Shown: positions 28,390 through 36,376 of the stretch, piece after piece
How positions within the stretch are numbered: position 1 is the stretch's first letter
Layout: each line of letters begins with the position of its first letter
Assembly (NCBI GenBank): GCA_025459175.1
Contig: JALORC010000052.1
Coordinates: 1 to 64,000 of the forward strand
DNA length: 64,000 nucleotides
Source of the DNA: Planctomycetota bacterium
GTDB lineage: Bacteria; Planctomycetota; UBA1135; UBA2386
Direction of reading: 5' to 3'
The notes under the pieces: model-generated
Database searches by the model: none
The model's input: the letters and a program-made list of their open reading frames with translations, nothing else
Told to the model about the DNA's origin: nothing
Translations under genes and position numbers: made by a program

Positions 28390-28426
28390 CGAGCCGGCGT
28401 GGCAACACGCCGGCTCGCGCTGTTTT
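28390..28426 (+). terminator. Rho-independent terminator after tRNA-Lys
   Basis: CGAGCCGGCGTG and CACGCCGGCTCG form an exact 12-bp stem with a GCAA (GNRA) tetraloop, followed by CGCTGTTTTCC. It sits 25 bases after the tRNA-Lys CCA end and would end that transcript before the convergent gene at 28491. Confidence 0.85.
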
Positions 28427-28490
28427 CCAGCGCCATGCGGAGCGCCGGGGCCCGGTTCGCTGTCGGCCGCGCGCCGACAGAGCCGATCTC

Positions 28491-30383
28491 CTAAAGATCC
28501 ATGCGTGCAGCGGTCTCGCTGACCTTGCTGTGCGGCGGCTGCACCGGGACCTTCGGCAGGTGCAGCCGGAACGTGGTGCCCTGCCCGACCGTCGACTCGA
28601 AGCTGACCGCACCGCCGTGGCCCTGCACGATCTCCTTGACGATGTGCAGGCCGAGCCCGGTGCCGCTGATGCCACCGGTGTTGCTGCCGCGTTCGAAGCG
28701 CCGGAACAACCGCGGTCGATCGGCCTCGGGGATGCCGATGCCGTTGTCGGCGACCGCGATGACCCACTGGTCGTGTTCGTCCTCGGCGTAGACCCGGATC
28801 GTGGCCTCCCCGGTCGCGGGCCCGTACATGATCGCGTTGCCGAGCAGGTTCATGAACACCTTGGTCAACGCCCAGCTGTCGGCCTGGATGCGCGGCAGCG
28901 GCTCGACGCGGATCGTCACGCCGCGCTCCTCGACCTCGTAGCGCAGCGTGCCCAGCACCGAACCGAGCAGCAGCGTCAGGTCGCAGTCGCCGAACTGCAG
29001 CTGCATGCCGTCGTGATCGAGCCGCGAGCTGTCGAGCAGATCGCGCACCAGTCGTTCCATCTGGTGCACCGCCATCAGGCCGTTCTGCACCGCCTGCTTG
29101 ACCGGGTCGGACACGGCGCCGAGGTAACCCTTGTCGATCGTCGACAGCATCAGCCGCATCGCACTGAGCGGCCGGTTGAGGTCGTGCACCGTCTGCTGGG
29201 CGGTGTCGACCAGCTCGTGCACCTTGCGTTCGAGCAAAAGCCGCTGCTCGTCGAGTTCGCCGAAGCGCTGCGCGAGCTGCAGATTGGACTGCACCGACTG
29301 GTCGAACAGGCTCGGGTCGTGGTCGTCGTCCTGGTCGTCCCGGATCGTCGACAGGCCGGCGAGCCCGGGCGTGAGCTCGAGATCGAGTTCGGCGTCGCTC
29401 AACACCAGCTGCGACGGCGTCGCGGCACCGGCGCTCTCGCGCAGTTCGTAGGCGAGTTCGAAGTCCTCGTCGCCGCTGCGGCCGTGCGGCCCGGTCAGCG
29501 GCAGGCTCGGCTCCGGCAGCTCGACCGACACCACAGGCGGTGCGGCCTCGGCGGCCACCGGGGCCGTCGGCACGGGTTCGGTCGCGATATCGACCGGCGC
29601 TCGCGGTGGCTCGATCGCGATCGGCGCCGGCTCGGCCGCTGGCGGCGGCGACTCACCGAGCGACAGCTTGGTCTGCGGCAGTTCCGCCAACGGCACCACC
29701 GTGCGCGACCGGCGGGCCTCGTCGCACAGGTCCCACAGCTTCTTGCGCACGCCGTCGGCGACTTCGCGCGGGACCACCTTGCCGCGGCCGAGCCCGTACT
29801 GCGCGACCTTGCGTTCGACCAGCGCCGCGGTCGCCTCGACGAAGGCCTCGAACACGCCGTGGCCCTCGATCGCCACCGACGGGAAGGTGACGATGTCGGG
29901 GCGGAACCGGAACTGCTGGTCGAGTTCGGCCTCGGTCAGGATCTCGGGCAGGTCGCGCTTGTTGTACTGCACGACGATCGGCACCTCTTCGGAGGTGCCC
30001 GAGCTGCTGCGCAGGTGCTCGCGCATGCTCTGCAGCGACTCGACGTTCTCCTGCACGCGGCTGCGCTGGCTGTCGACGACGAACACCACCGCGTCGGCGC
30101 CCTGCAGCACGTACTTGCGCATCTGCTTGTACTTCGGCTGCCCGGGCACGGTGAAGCCCTGGATGCGGATCTTGAAGCCGCCGACGTGACCGAGGTTGAT
30201 CGGCAGGAAGTCGAACAGCAGCGTCGAGTCCTGCTCGGTGTTGATCGACACCAGCTGGACCTCGTTGCGCGGACACAGGATGCCGTGCACCTGCTGCAGA
30301 CTCGTGGTCTTGCCGCCGACGCCCACTCCGTAGTAGACGAGCTTGGCGTTGATGGTGCGCTCGGCGACGTTGATGAAGCCCAT
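28491..30383 (-). CDS. MglA-like GTPase fused to a histidine kinase
   Basis: 630 residues. Residues 1-~200 are a Ras-like GTPase of the MglA group: P-loop YGVGVGGKTTS, FTVPGQ (the switch II TVPGQ of MglA), VVFVVDSQ and the base-specificity motif NKRD. A Pro/Ala/Glu-rich linker (about 240-360) leads to a short coiled coil and a histidine kinase: H-box HDLNRPLSAMR with phospho-accepting His400, N box NLLGNAIMY, G1 DNGIGIPEAD, F box LFRRF and G2 GTGLGLHIVKEI. No transmembrane segment is seen, so it should be soluble. MglA proteins control polarity and motility. The kinase output and its receiver are not identifiable here. The ATG at 30383 fits the start of the MglA fold. It lies 120 bases downstream of the M16-like gene. 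Confidence 0.85.
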   Translation of the reverse strand: MGFINVAERTINAKLVYYGVGVGGKTTSLQQVHGILCPRNEVQLVSINTEQDSTLLFDFLPINLGHVGGFKIRIQGFTVPGQPKYKQMRKYVLQGADAVVFVVDSQRSRVQENVESLQSMREHLRSSSGTSEEVPIVVQYNKRDLPEILTEAELDQQFRFRPDIVTFPSVAIEGHGVFEAFVEATAALVERKVAQYGLGRGKVVPREVADGVRKKLWDLCDEARRSRTVVPLAELPQTKLSLGESPPPAAEPAPIAIEPPRAPVDIATEPVPTAPVAAEAAPPVVSVELPEPSLPLTGPHGRSGDEDFELAYELRESAGAATPSQLVLSDAELDLELTPGLAGLSTIRDDQDDDHDPSLFDQSVQSNLQLAQRFGELDEQRLLLERKVHELVDTAQQTVHDLNRPLSAMRLMLSTIDKGYLGAVSDPVKQAVQNGLMAVHQMERLVRDLLDSSRLDHDGMQLQFGDCDLTLLLGSVLGTLRYEVEERGVTIRVEPLPRIQADSWALTKVFMNLLGNAIMYGPATGEATIRVYAEDEHDQWVIAVADNGIGIPEADRPRLFRRFERGSNTGGISGTGLGLHIVKEIVQGHGGAVSFESTVGQGTTFRLHLPKVPVQPPHSKVSETAARMDL

Positions 30384-30503
30384 CGTCTGCGTTCGGGGTG
30401 TTGTGGCGGTCGCGATCCGCGACCTGCACCTCGAGCATCGGCTGCCGAGCCCCTGGGCCTTCACCCGCCCATCACACAGCCGGATCCGGCGCGCGGATCC
30501 GGC

Positions 30504-31814
30504 TCACGGCCGCGCCTTCCACACCCGGTTCGGCGCGGGCGCCGGCAGCAAGGTATGGCGCGCCGCGGCCGACTCGACCAACACGGCCGCCAACGCCCGC
30601 TGCACCCCGTCGACATCGACCGCCGCGATCGCCGCGGCCTCGATGCCACGGCGCGGACCGAGCAGGTGCACGACGGTCCACGGCGCCAGCAGCGCCGCAT
30701 CGACCTGCCGTTCGGCCGCGACCTCGAAGCCGAACTCGCCGAGCAGCGTGCGCTGCGCCGTCGCCACCTCGGCCGCGGTCGGCGGCGTCGCGCGCGCGGC
30801 CGCCAACAGACTGTCGAGTTCTGCCGCAGTGGCCCGCCCCTCGGCGGCGGCATCGACCGCGCCGCGCAGCACCTCGCCCCGCAGCAGCTGTACGGCATCG
30901 AAACCGCGCCGATGGAAGCGAACCAGCTGCTCGCCGGCCAGCCACGACCAGGCGATCAAGGGCGCGCGAGCCATCCACTCGTTGCCGCGCGGTGCGAACC
31001 CGCTGCCGACCCGCATCGCCCGCGCCCGCAGCACCTCGAGGCCGACCGCCAGCGCGGGGCGATGGACCGCCGCCGCGACCGGGAACGCCACCACCACCAA
31101 CGGTGCATCGACACGCGCGTGCACCTCGCTACCGGCACCGGCCCCCGCCACCGCCGCGATCGCCGGCGGCAACGACCAGCCGTCCGGATCCGGCGGCGGC
31201 GCCGGCCATGCCCGCAGCGCCGCCACCACCGGCCCCGTCGGGCCGACCCCGCCGAGCGCATGATCGACCGGGACCCGCAGCAGTTCGCGGACCTGCGTCG
31301 CCGTCAGCGCCAGCAGCACCTGCGAGTCCCCGCGCGGCAGCCCGCGGCCGAGCAACTGCGCCCGCACCCGCGCGTGCAGCACGTCGCCAGGGAACAGGAA
31401 CGCCGCATCGTCCGCCGCCAGCGCCAGTCGCGCGACCTCGCGCACGATCTGGTCGTCGCCGAGCTGCGCGCCATCGCCGAACAGCGCCTCGACGAACGCG
31501 ATCGCCGCCGCCGGATCGTCCGCGGGCAGCACGCCGACGATGCAGTGCAGTTCGTCGTCGACGTGCACCAGCGCGTTCTGCAGCGACGGCACCGCCGCAC
31601 GCGCCAGCAGCAGCCGGCAATTCGCGAGCACTGCCGCGGCGCCGGGCGGGCCGGCCCGGCCGGGCCCCAGCACGCCGTGCTCGAACACGACACCGACCGC
31701 CACCGCGCCGGCGCCCGGCAGTTCGCGCCACGACACCGCCGCGGCCTGGGCCGACAACGGCATCACCATCGCGAGGCACCAACCACCGCGCCACCACCAG
31801 TTCAGCATCGACAC
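30504..31814 (-). CDS. exported M16-peptidase-like protein, probably inactive
   Basis: 436 residues. A signal peptide (PLSAQ) is followed by two repeats with the outline of M16 (pitrilysin/processing peptidase) domains: VAVGVVFEHGVLGPG, then long helices (AAAVLANCRLLLARAAVPS), and LVVVAFPVAAAVHRPALAVGLEVL in the second half. The zinc motif HxxEH is absent, as in the non-catalytic partner of M16 pairs. This assignment rests on pattern, not on a strong signature. The start is GTG at 31814: AGGAGG lies 6 bases before it; an ATG at 31808 is the alternative. It overlaps the ABC gene's stop. Confidence 0.4.
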   Translation of the reverse strand: MSMLNWWWRGGWCLAMVMPLSAQAAAVSWRELPGAGAVAVGVVFEHGVLGPGRAGPPGAAAVLANCRLLLARAAVPSLQNALVHVDDELHCIVGVLPADDPAAAIAFVEALFGDGAQLGDDQIVREVARLALAADDAAFLFPGDVLHARVRAQLLGRGLPRGDSQVLLALTATQVRELLRVPVDHALGGVGPTGPVVAALRAWPAPPPDPDGWSLPPAIAAVAGAGAGSEVHARVDAPLVVVAFPVAAAVHRPALAVGLEVLRARAMRVGSGFAPRGNEWMARAPLIAWSWLAGEQLVRFHRRGFDAVQLLRGEVLRGAVDAAAEGRATAAELDSLLAAARATPPTAAEVATAQRTLLGEFGFEVAAERQVDAALLAPWTVVHLLGPRRGIEAAAIAAVDVDGVQRALAAVLVESAAARHTLLPAPAPNRVWKARP

Positions 31815-33148
31815 AACCGTCCTCCTTGCAGACGCAACACCCGATGCGCGACCACCGCGGCGAGTTCCTCGTCGTGCGTGACCAGCAGCAACGCCAGCGA
31901 ACGCGAACGCTGCAGCTCGAGCAGCATCGCCATGACCTCGATCGCGGTGGCGCGATCCAGCGCCGCCAGCGGCTCGTCGAGCAGCAACACCTCGGGCGCC
32001 ACCGCCAGCGCCCGCAGCAGCGCCGCGCGCCGCCGTTCGCCGCCGGACAACTGTTCGCGCGTGCGCGCCAGCAGCGCGATCGGCAGCCGCACCGCGGCGG
32101 CGCCGGCGGCGGCGACGAAGTCCGGTGCATGCGCCTCGGCCAGCAGCGACTGCAGCGTGCGACCCGGCGTCAGCGACGCCATCGCGTCCTGCCAGACCAG
32201 CTGCACCGCGGTGCGCTGCGGCGCGCGTTCGATCGTGCCGGCATCGGGCCGCTGGTGGCCGGCCAGCACCCGCAGCAACGTGGTCTTGCCGATGCCCGAT
32301 TCGCCGACCACGGCCACGATCTCACCGCGATGCAAGGTCAGGTCGAGACCGTCCAGCACCGTGCGACCGGCGCGGCCCAGCCGCAGCCCGCGCGCCTGCA
32401 GCACCGGCTCGGGCGCCGCCGGCGGCGGCGCGGCCAGCGGCCAGGCAGCGGCGGCCGGCACGCCGAGTTCGAAGCTGCCGGCGCGGCACGTGTAGACCTC
32501 GGCATCGAGTTCGCGCAGCAACCGCGGATCATGCGTCGCCAGCAGGACGGCGGCGCCCTGGTCGCGCAACGCGCGCAGGTTCCGGATCAGCTCGGCGGTG
32601 CTGCCGGCATCGAGGCTGGCCGACGGTTCGTCGGCGACCACCAACGCCGGCCGGCGCAGGAACGCGATCGCCAGCAGGACCCGCTGCGCCTCGCCGCCGC
32701 TCAGCGCGTGCGGCGGCCGCGCGCAGGCTGCGGCCGGAGCCGCGATGCCGAGCTGGTCCAACATCGCCACGGCCGCCGCGGCAGTACAGCCCGCCAGCTG
32801 CTCGAGCTGACGGCCGACCGGCAGCAGCGGATCCAGGGCCCCCGGCGCATCCTGCAGCAGGAACGCCAGCTCATGGCGCAAGCGCTGCCGCTGGGCCGCG
32901 CTACCGGCGGCCGGCCACGGCTCGCCGCGCCATTGCACCCGGCCCTCGACCCGCCAGCCGGTCCGCTGCAGCAGGCCGAACAGCGCCAACAGCAGCGTGG
33001 TCTTGCCGGCCCCCGACGCACCATGCAGCGCCGCCACCTGACCCGGCGCCAACACCAGCCGCGGCAGCGCCAAGCCGACGCCGAGCGGGCTGGTGGCCAC
33101 GAACCCGGTGACATCGAGCAGAGCCGTCACCCGCGCATCGCACGCCAT
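31802..33148 (-). CDS. ABC transporter protein with two fused ATPase domains
   Basis: 448 residues holding two complete nucleotide-binding domains. The first has Walker A GASGAGKTT, signature LSGGEAQR and Walker B LVVADEP; the second has GESGIGKTT, LSGGERRR and LLLDEP, each with an H-loop His (ATHDPR, VTHDEE). This resembles the fused DppD-DppF/YejF ATPases of peptide importers, but no permease or binding protein is encoded nearby. It could serve a permease elsewhere. Its last bases overlap the start of the M16-like gene, so the two are translationally coupled. ATG 33148 is preferred over GTG 33169. Confidence 0.8.
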   Translation of the reverse strand: MACDARVTALLDVTGFVATSPLGVGLALPRLVLAPGQVAALHGASGAGKTTLLLALFGLLQRTGWRVEGRVQWRGEPWPAAGSAAQRQRLRHELAFLLQDAPGALDPLLPVGRQLEQLAGCTAAAAVAMLDQLGIAAPAAACARPPHALSGGEAQRVLLAIAFLRRPALVVADEPSASLDAGSTAELIRNLRALRDQGAAVLLATHDPRLLRELDAEVYTCRAGSFELGVPAAAAWPLAAPPPAAPEPVLQARGLRLGRAGRTVLDGLDLTLHRGEIVAVVGESGIGKTTLLRVLAGHQRPDAGTIERAPQRTAVQLVWQDAMASLTPGRTLQSLLAEAHAPDFVAAAGAAAVRLPIALLARTREQLSGGERRRAALLRALAVAPEVLLLDEPLAALDRATAIEVMAMLLELQRSRSLALLLVTHDEELAAVVAHRVLRLQGGRLCRC

Positions 33149-33219
33149 CGGCGCCCCGACTGCAAGCACGGCTCGTGATCGCCCGCGGCCGCCGCCACTG
33201 GCACGGTGATTGCCGCGCT

Positions 33220-34341
33220 ATGCTCGCCATGATGTTCCGCCTCGTCGCCTCCACCCTGATCCTCAGCCTGCTGTCGCCGCTGTGCGCCCAACGCACCCTG
33301 GCCAGCCTGCAACAACAGTTCATCGCCGAGTCGCGGCGCCTCGCCGGCGGCGAACCGACCGCCGAGCAACGCCAGCAACTGCTCGCGCAACAGGTCGACG
33401 TGCTGCGCAAGTTCGTCGCCGACGAAGCGGCCGGCGACGACCGCTGGAACGGCCGGCTGATGCTGGCCGACCTGCTGCTGGCGCGCGGCGATCGCCCCGG
33501 TGCCGGCGCGGCGCTGCGCACCATCGATGCGGCGGCGGCCCCGGCGCTGCTGCTGGTGACCGCGGCGACGATGGCCCAGCACCTCGATCTGCGCGAGCTG
33601 CGCGCCGACTGGGTGCGCGCGGCGCAGCAGAAGGCGGCGCCGCTGCCGGATCGCCTGGCGATGGCCCGGCTGCTGATGACGGTGCTGCACGAGATCGAAG
33701 CCGGCGAGAAGGTGTTCGCCGAGGCGCTGGCGGCGGCCGGCGACGACGAGCAGCGCGCGTTCGTGCGCTGGCACCGCGCCGACGCGCTGCGCGACCGCGA
33801 GGACCTGCCCGACAATGCCGGCTTCGAGGAACTCGAGAAGCTGGCCAAGGACCTGCCGGCGACCTACTGGGGCAGCGTCGCCCGCGATCGGGTGCGCGCG
33901 ACCCAGCTGGAGCTCGGCGCCGACGCGATCGGCTTCCGCGCCAAGCTGCTGGGCGGCGGCGAGATCGAACTCGGCGCGCTGACCGGCAAGACCGTGGTGC
34001 TGGCGTTCTGGTCGCTCGCCGACCACGACACCCCGGGGCTGATGGCGACGCTGCAGCAGCTGCGCAAGGCGCACGGCGAGCGCCTGGCGGTGATCGGCAT
34101 CTGCCTCGACCGCGAGCCCGCCGCGATCCAGCACGCGGTCAAGGAGCTCGGCATCGACTTCCCGGTGATCGGCGACGGCAAGGGCGCGCAGAACGACGTG
34201 GCGCTGCGCTGGTTCGTCGAGGGGCCGGCCCTGCACGTGATCGACGCCAAGGGCAAGGTGCGCGGCCTCGGCCTGCACACCGGCACCGCCGACGGCCGCA
34301 CCGAGTTCACCGAACTGATCGAGCAGCTGACGAAGGCCTGA
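33220..34341 (+). CDS. secreted thioredoxin/peroxiredoxin-like protein lacking the CxxC motif
   Basis: About 373 residues. A signal peptide ends PLCAQ. Residues ~20-230 form helical TPR-like repeats; the C-terminal ~140 residues are a TlpA/AhpC-like thioredoxin fold (LTGKTVVLAFWSLADHD...RLAVIGICLDREPAAI...FPVIGDG...LHVIDAKGKVRGLGL). The position of the redox CxxC (normally FWATWCGPC) reads FWSLADHDTPG, so the protein cannot be a dithiol oxidoreductase; a binding or structural role is more likely. The start could be ATG 33220, 33229 or 33232. Its 3' end overlaps the convergent membrane-protein gene by 35 bases. Confidence 0.65.
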   Translation: MLAMMFRLVASTLILSLLSPLCAQRTLASLQQQFIAESRRLAGGEPTAEQRQQLLAQQVDVLRKFVADEAAGDDRWNGRLMLADLLLARGDRPGAGAALRTIDAAAAPALLLVTAATMAQHLDLRELRADWVRAAQQKAAPLPDRLAMARLLMTVLHEIEAGEKVFAEALAAAGDDEQRAFVRWHRADALRDREDLPDNAGFEELEKLAKDLPATYWGSVARDRVRATQLELGADAIGFRAKLLGGGEIELGALTGKTVVLAFWSLADHDTPGLMATLQQLRKAHGERLAVIGICLDREPAAIQHAVKELGIDFPVIGDGKGAQNDVALRWFVEGPALHVIDAKGKVRGLGLHTGTADGRTEFTELIEQLTKA

Positions 34342-35464
34342 GCCCCGCGGCGCGGCGGCGCCAGCTGCCACTGACGGCGACCAGCAGCGCGCGCACCCCG
34401 TCCGCCGCCAGCACCGCGAACGGCAGCGCCGCGCCCAGCGCATCCTCGCCGGGCGGCAGGCGCACGGCCCCGGCGAGCAACACCACGGTGAACACGAACA
34501 GCACCAGGTCAGCGCCGATGCGACCGCCGCGGCCGAACCGGATGCCGACCCGCAGCAGGCCCGCGATCGCGCCGAGGACCGCCACCGCCAGCCACGCGAC
34601 CCGACCGGCGAACGCCTCCGGCAACAGCCCTACCCCGGCCTGGCTCGGCGCCAGGGCTTCGACCGGGCCGGCCAACGACCGCGACAACACGTACCAGGCG
34701 ACCGCCGGCGTCAGCAGCGACAGCGCGGTCCACGGCAGCAAGCGGCGGTTCATCGCCGGCACCGGCACCCGCAGCCACCCGCGCCGGCGGCCGACCCGGC
34801 TGCCGCGCCAGCCGATCTGCACCGCCGCGACCGTCAGCACCACGCCGGGCACCAGCAGCACGACGCCGAAACTGGGCAGCGTCGCCACGCAGAGGCCGTT
34901 CCCGAACATCGCGCAACCGGCCACGCCGGCGAGCAGCAGATGGCGCCGCTGCCGCGAGCCCAGCACCAGCACCCGCGGCGGCGCCGCCAGCGTCAGCAGT
35001 TGCTGCAGCGCCAACGCCGCGAACAGCACCGCCGGCACCTCCGGCCGCAGCACCTGACCCTCGGCGACCACCGGCGGCAGCGCCGCCAAGGCCGCACACG
35101 CGACCAGGGCCTGCAGCCGGCCGCGCGCCATCAGCACCACCAGGTAGAGCAAGCCCGAGATGGCGCCGATCGCCAGCGCCTGCGTCAGGCGAGCGCGGCC
35201 CAGCAGGGTCGCCTGTTCGGCCGCCGTCGTCGGCCAGACCGCGACCGGGGCCGCGCTCAGGTAGTAGGCACGCGCCACCTGGCCGTCGGCCGCCGCCGCC
35301 AACTCGGCCGACGACAGCGCCCGCTGCAGCCGCGCCGCCTCGCCCGGGCGCGCCGGGGCCGCCAGGGAACTGCCGACCACCAGCGCCGGCAGCAGCACGA
35401 ACAGCAGACTGATGCACGCCACCGCGATCCCGGCCGAACGCGGCCGCCGCGGTGCGCCGCTCAC
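34307..35464 (-). CDS. polytopic membrane protein, unknown function
   Basis: 385 residues with about eight hydrophobic segments (for example LTQALAIGAISGLLYLVVLMA, SFGVVLLVPGVVLTVAAV). An acidic periplasmic-type loop of ~60 residues follows helix 1. The layout is reminiscent of GT-C glycosyltransferases or O-antigen-type proteins, but no motif confirms this. The GTG start overlaps the ridA stop by 4 bases (GTGA), so it follows ridA in the same transcript. It overlaps the 3' end of the convergent thioredoxin-like gene. Confidence 0.6.
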   Translation of the reverse strand: MSGAPRRPRSAGIAVACISLLFVLLPALVVGSSLAAPARPGEAARLQRALSSAELAAAADGQVARAYYLSAAPVAVWPTTAAEQATLLGRARLTQALAIGAISGLLYLVVLMARGRLQALVACAALAALPPVVAEGQVLRPEVPAVLFAALALQQLLTLAAPPRVLVLGSRQRRHLLLAGVAGCAMFGNGLCVATLPSFGVVLLVPGVVLTVAAVQIGWRGSRVGRRRGWLRVPVPAMNRRLLPWTALSLLTPAVAWYVLSRSLAGPVEALAPSQAGVGLLPEAFAGRVAWLAVAVLGAIAGLLRVGIRFGRGGRIGADLVLFVFTVVLLAGAVRLPPGEDALGAALPFAVLAADGVRALLVAVSGSWRRRAAGLRPSSAARSVR

Positions 35465-35841
35465 AACGCGGCGATGCAGTCGATCTCGACCAGGCCGCCC
35501 TTCGGCAGTTCCTTCACGGCCACCGTCGCCCGCGCCGGCTTGTGGCTGCCGAAGTGCCGCCCGTAGACCTCGTTGACGGCGGCGAAGTCCGCCATGCTGG
35601 CGAGGAAGATCGTGGTGCGCACGACGTGGGCCATGCTGGCGCCACCGGCGGTCAGCACCGCTGCGAGGTTCTTCAGCACCTGCTCGGCCTGTTCGGCGGC
35701 ATTGCTGCCGACCATGTTCATGGTCTTCGGATCGAGCGCGATCTGGCCCGAGCAGAACAGCAGGTTGCCGGCCTTGATGGCCTGGCTGTAGGGACCGATG
35801 GCCGCGGGGGCGGCGGGAGACTGGACGATTTCGGACTTCAT
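35461..35841 (-). CDS. ridA: RidA family enamine/imine deaminase
   Basis: 126 residues, full length for RidA (YjgF/UK114). It hydrolyses reactive 2-aminoacrylate and related enamines made by PLP enzymes. Typical blocks are AAIGPYSQAIKAGNLLFCSGQ, the Arg in VVRTTIFLASM and the C-terminal PARATVAVKELPKGGLVEID, with catalytic Arg in PARATV and Glu in VEID. The ATG at 35841 lies 5 bases after the coaD stop, so it is in a coaD-ridA-membrane protein operon. Confidence 0.93.
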   Translation of the reverse strand: MKSEIVQSPAAPAAIGPYSQAIKAGNLLFCSGQIALDPKTMNMVGSNAAEQAEQVLKNLAAVLTAGGASMAHVVRTTIFLASMADFAAVNEVYGRHFGSHKPARATVAVKELPKGGLVEIDCIAAL

Positions 35842-35846
35842 GGGTT

Positions 35847-36332
35847 CTAGGGCGTGGGGCGCAGCCGGGCGCGCAGCGCGCGCTCGACCGGCGGGGGCAA
35901 GAAGCTACTGACGTCGCCGCCGTTGCGCACGATCTCCCGGATCAGCGACGACGACACGTAGCTGAACTGCACGCTCGGCATCACGAACACGGTCTCGACC
36001 ACCGGCGCCAGGTGACGGTTGGTCAGCGCCATCTGGTACTCGTACTCGAAGTCCGAGACGGTGCGCACACCACGCAGGATCGCACCGATGCCCTGGGCCC
36101 GGCAGAAGTCGACCACCAGGCCGCGGAACGTGGTCACCGACAGCCGCGGGTCCTTCGGCAGCACCTCGCGCAGCATCGCCACCCGTTCGTCGGCGGTGAA
36201 GGTCGCGCTCTTGTTGCTGTTGACGGCGACCGCGACGGTGAGGCGTTCGAACAGCGGCAGCGCCCGCTCCACCAGATCGAGGTGGCCGCAGGTGACCGGA
36301 TCGAAACTGCCGGGGTAGATGGCAGAAACCAT
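35847..36332 (-). CDS. coaD: phosphopantetheine adenylyltransferase
   Basis: 161 residues, normal length. It transfers AMP from ATP to 4'-phosphopantetheine in coenzyme A synthesis. The nucleotidyl-transferase motif TCGH (residues 14-17, in GSFDPVTCGHLD) and the YVSSSLIREI block are diagnostic, together with AILRGVRTVSDFEYEYQMA. It is the first gene of the coaD-ridA unit. It is divergent from comEC, with 44 bases between. Confidence 0.96.
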   Translation of the reverse strand: MVSAIYPGSFDPVTCGHLDLVERALPLFERLTVAVAVNSNKSATFTADERVAMLREVLPKDPRLSVTTFRGLVVDFCRAQGIGAILRGVRTVSDFEYEYQMALTNRHLAPVVETVFVMPSVQFSYVSSSLIREIVRNGGDVSSFLPPPVERALRARLRPTP

Positions 36333-36376
36333 GCGCGAACTGTAACCGCGGCGCGGTTCCTGGCACGGAGCAGGTG

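Noticed and set aside
28530..32495. A 1321-codon open frame on the plus strand
   Set aside because: It is the shadow of the GTPase-kinase, M16-like and ABC genes and shows no signal, motif or ribosome site.
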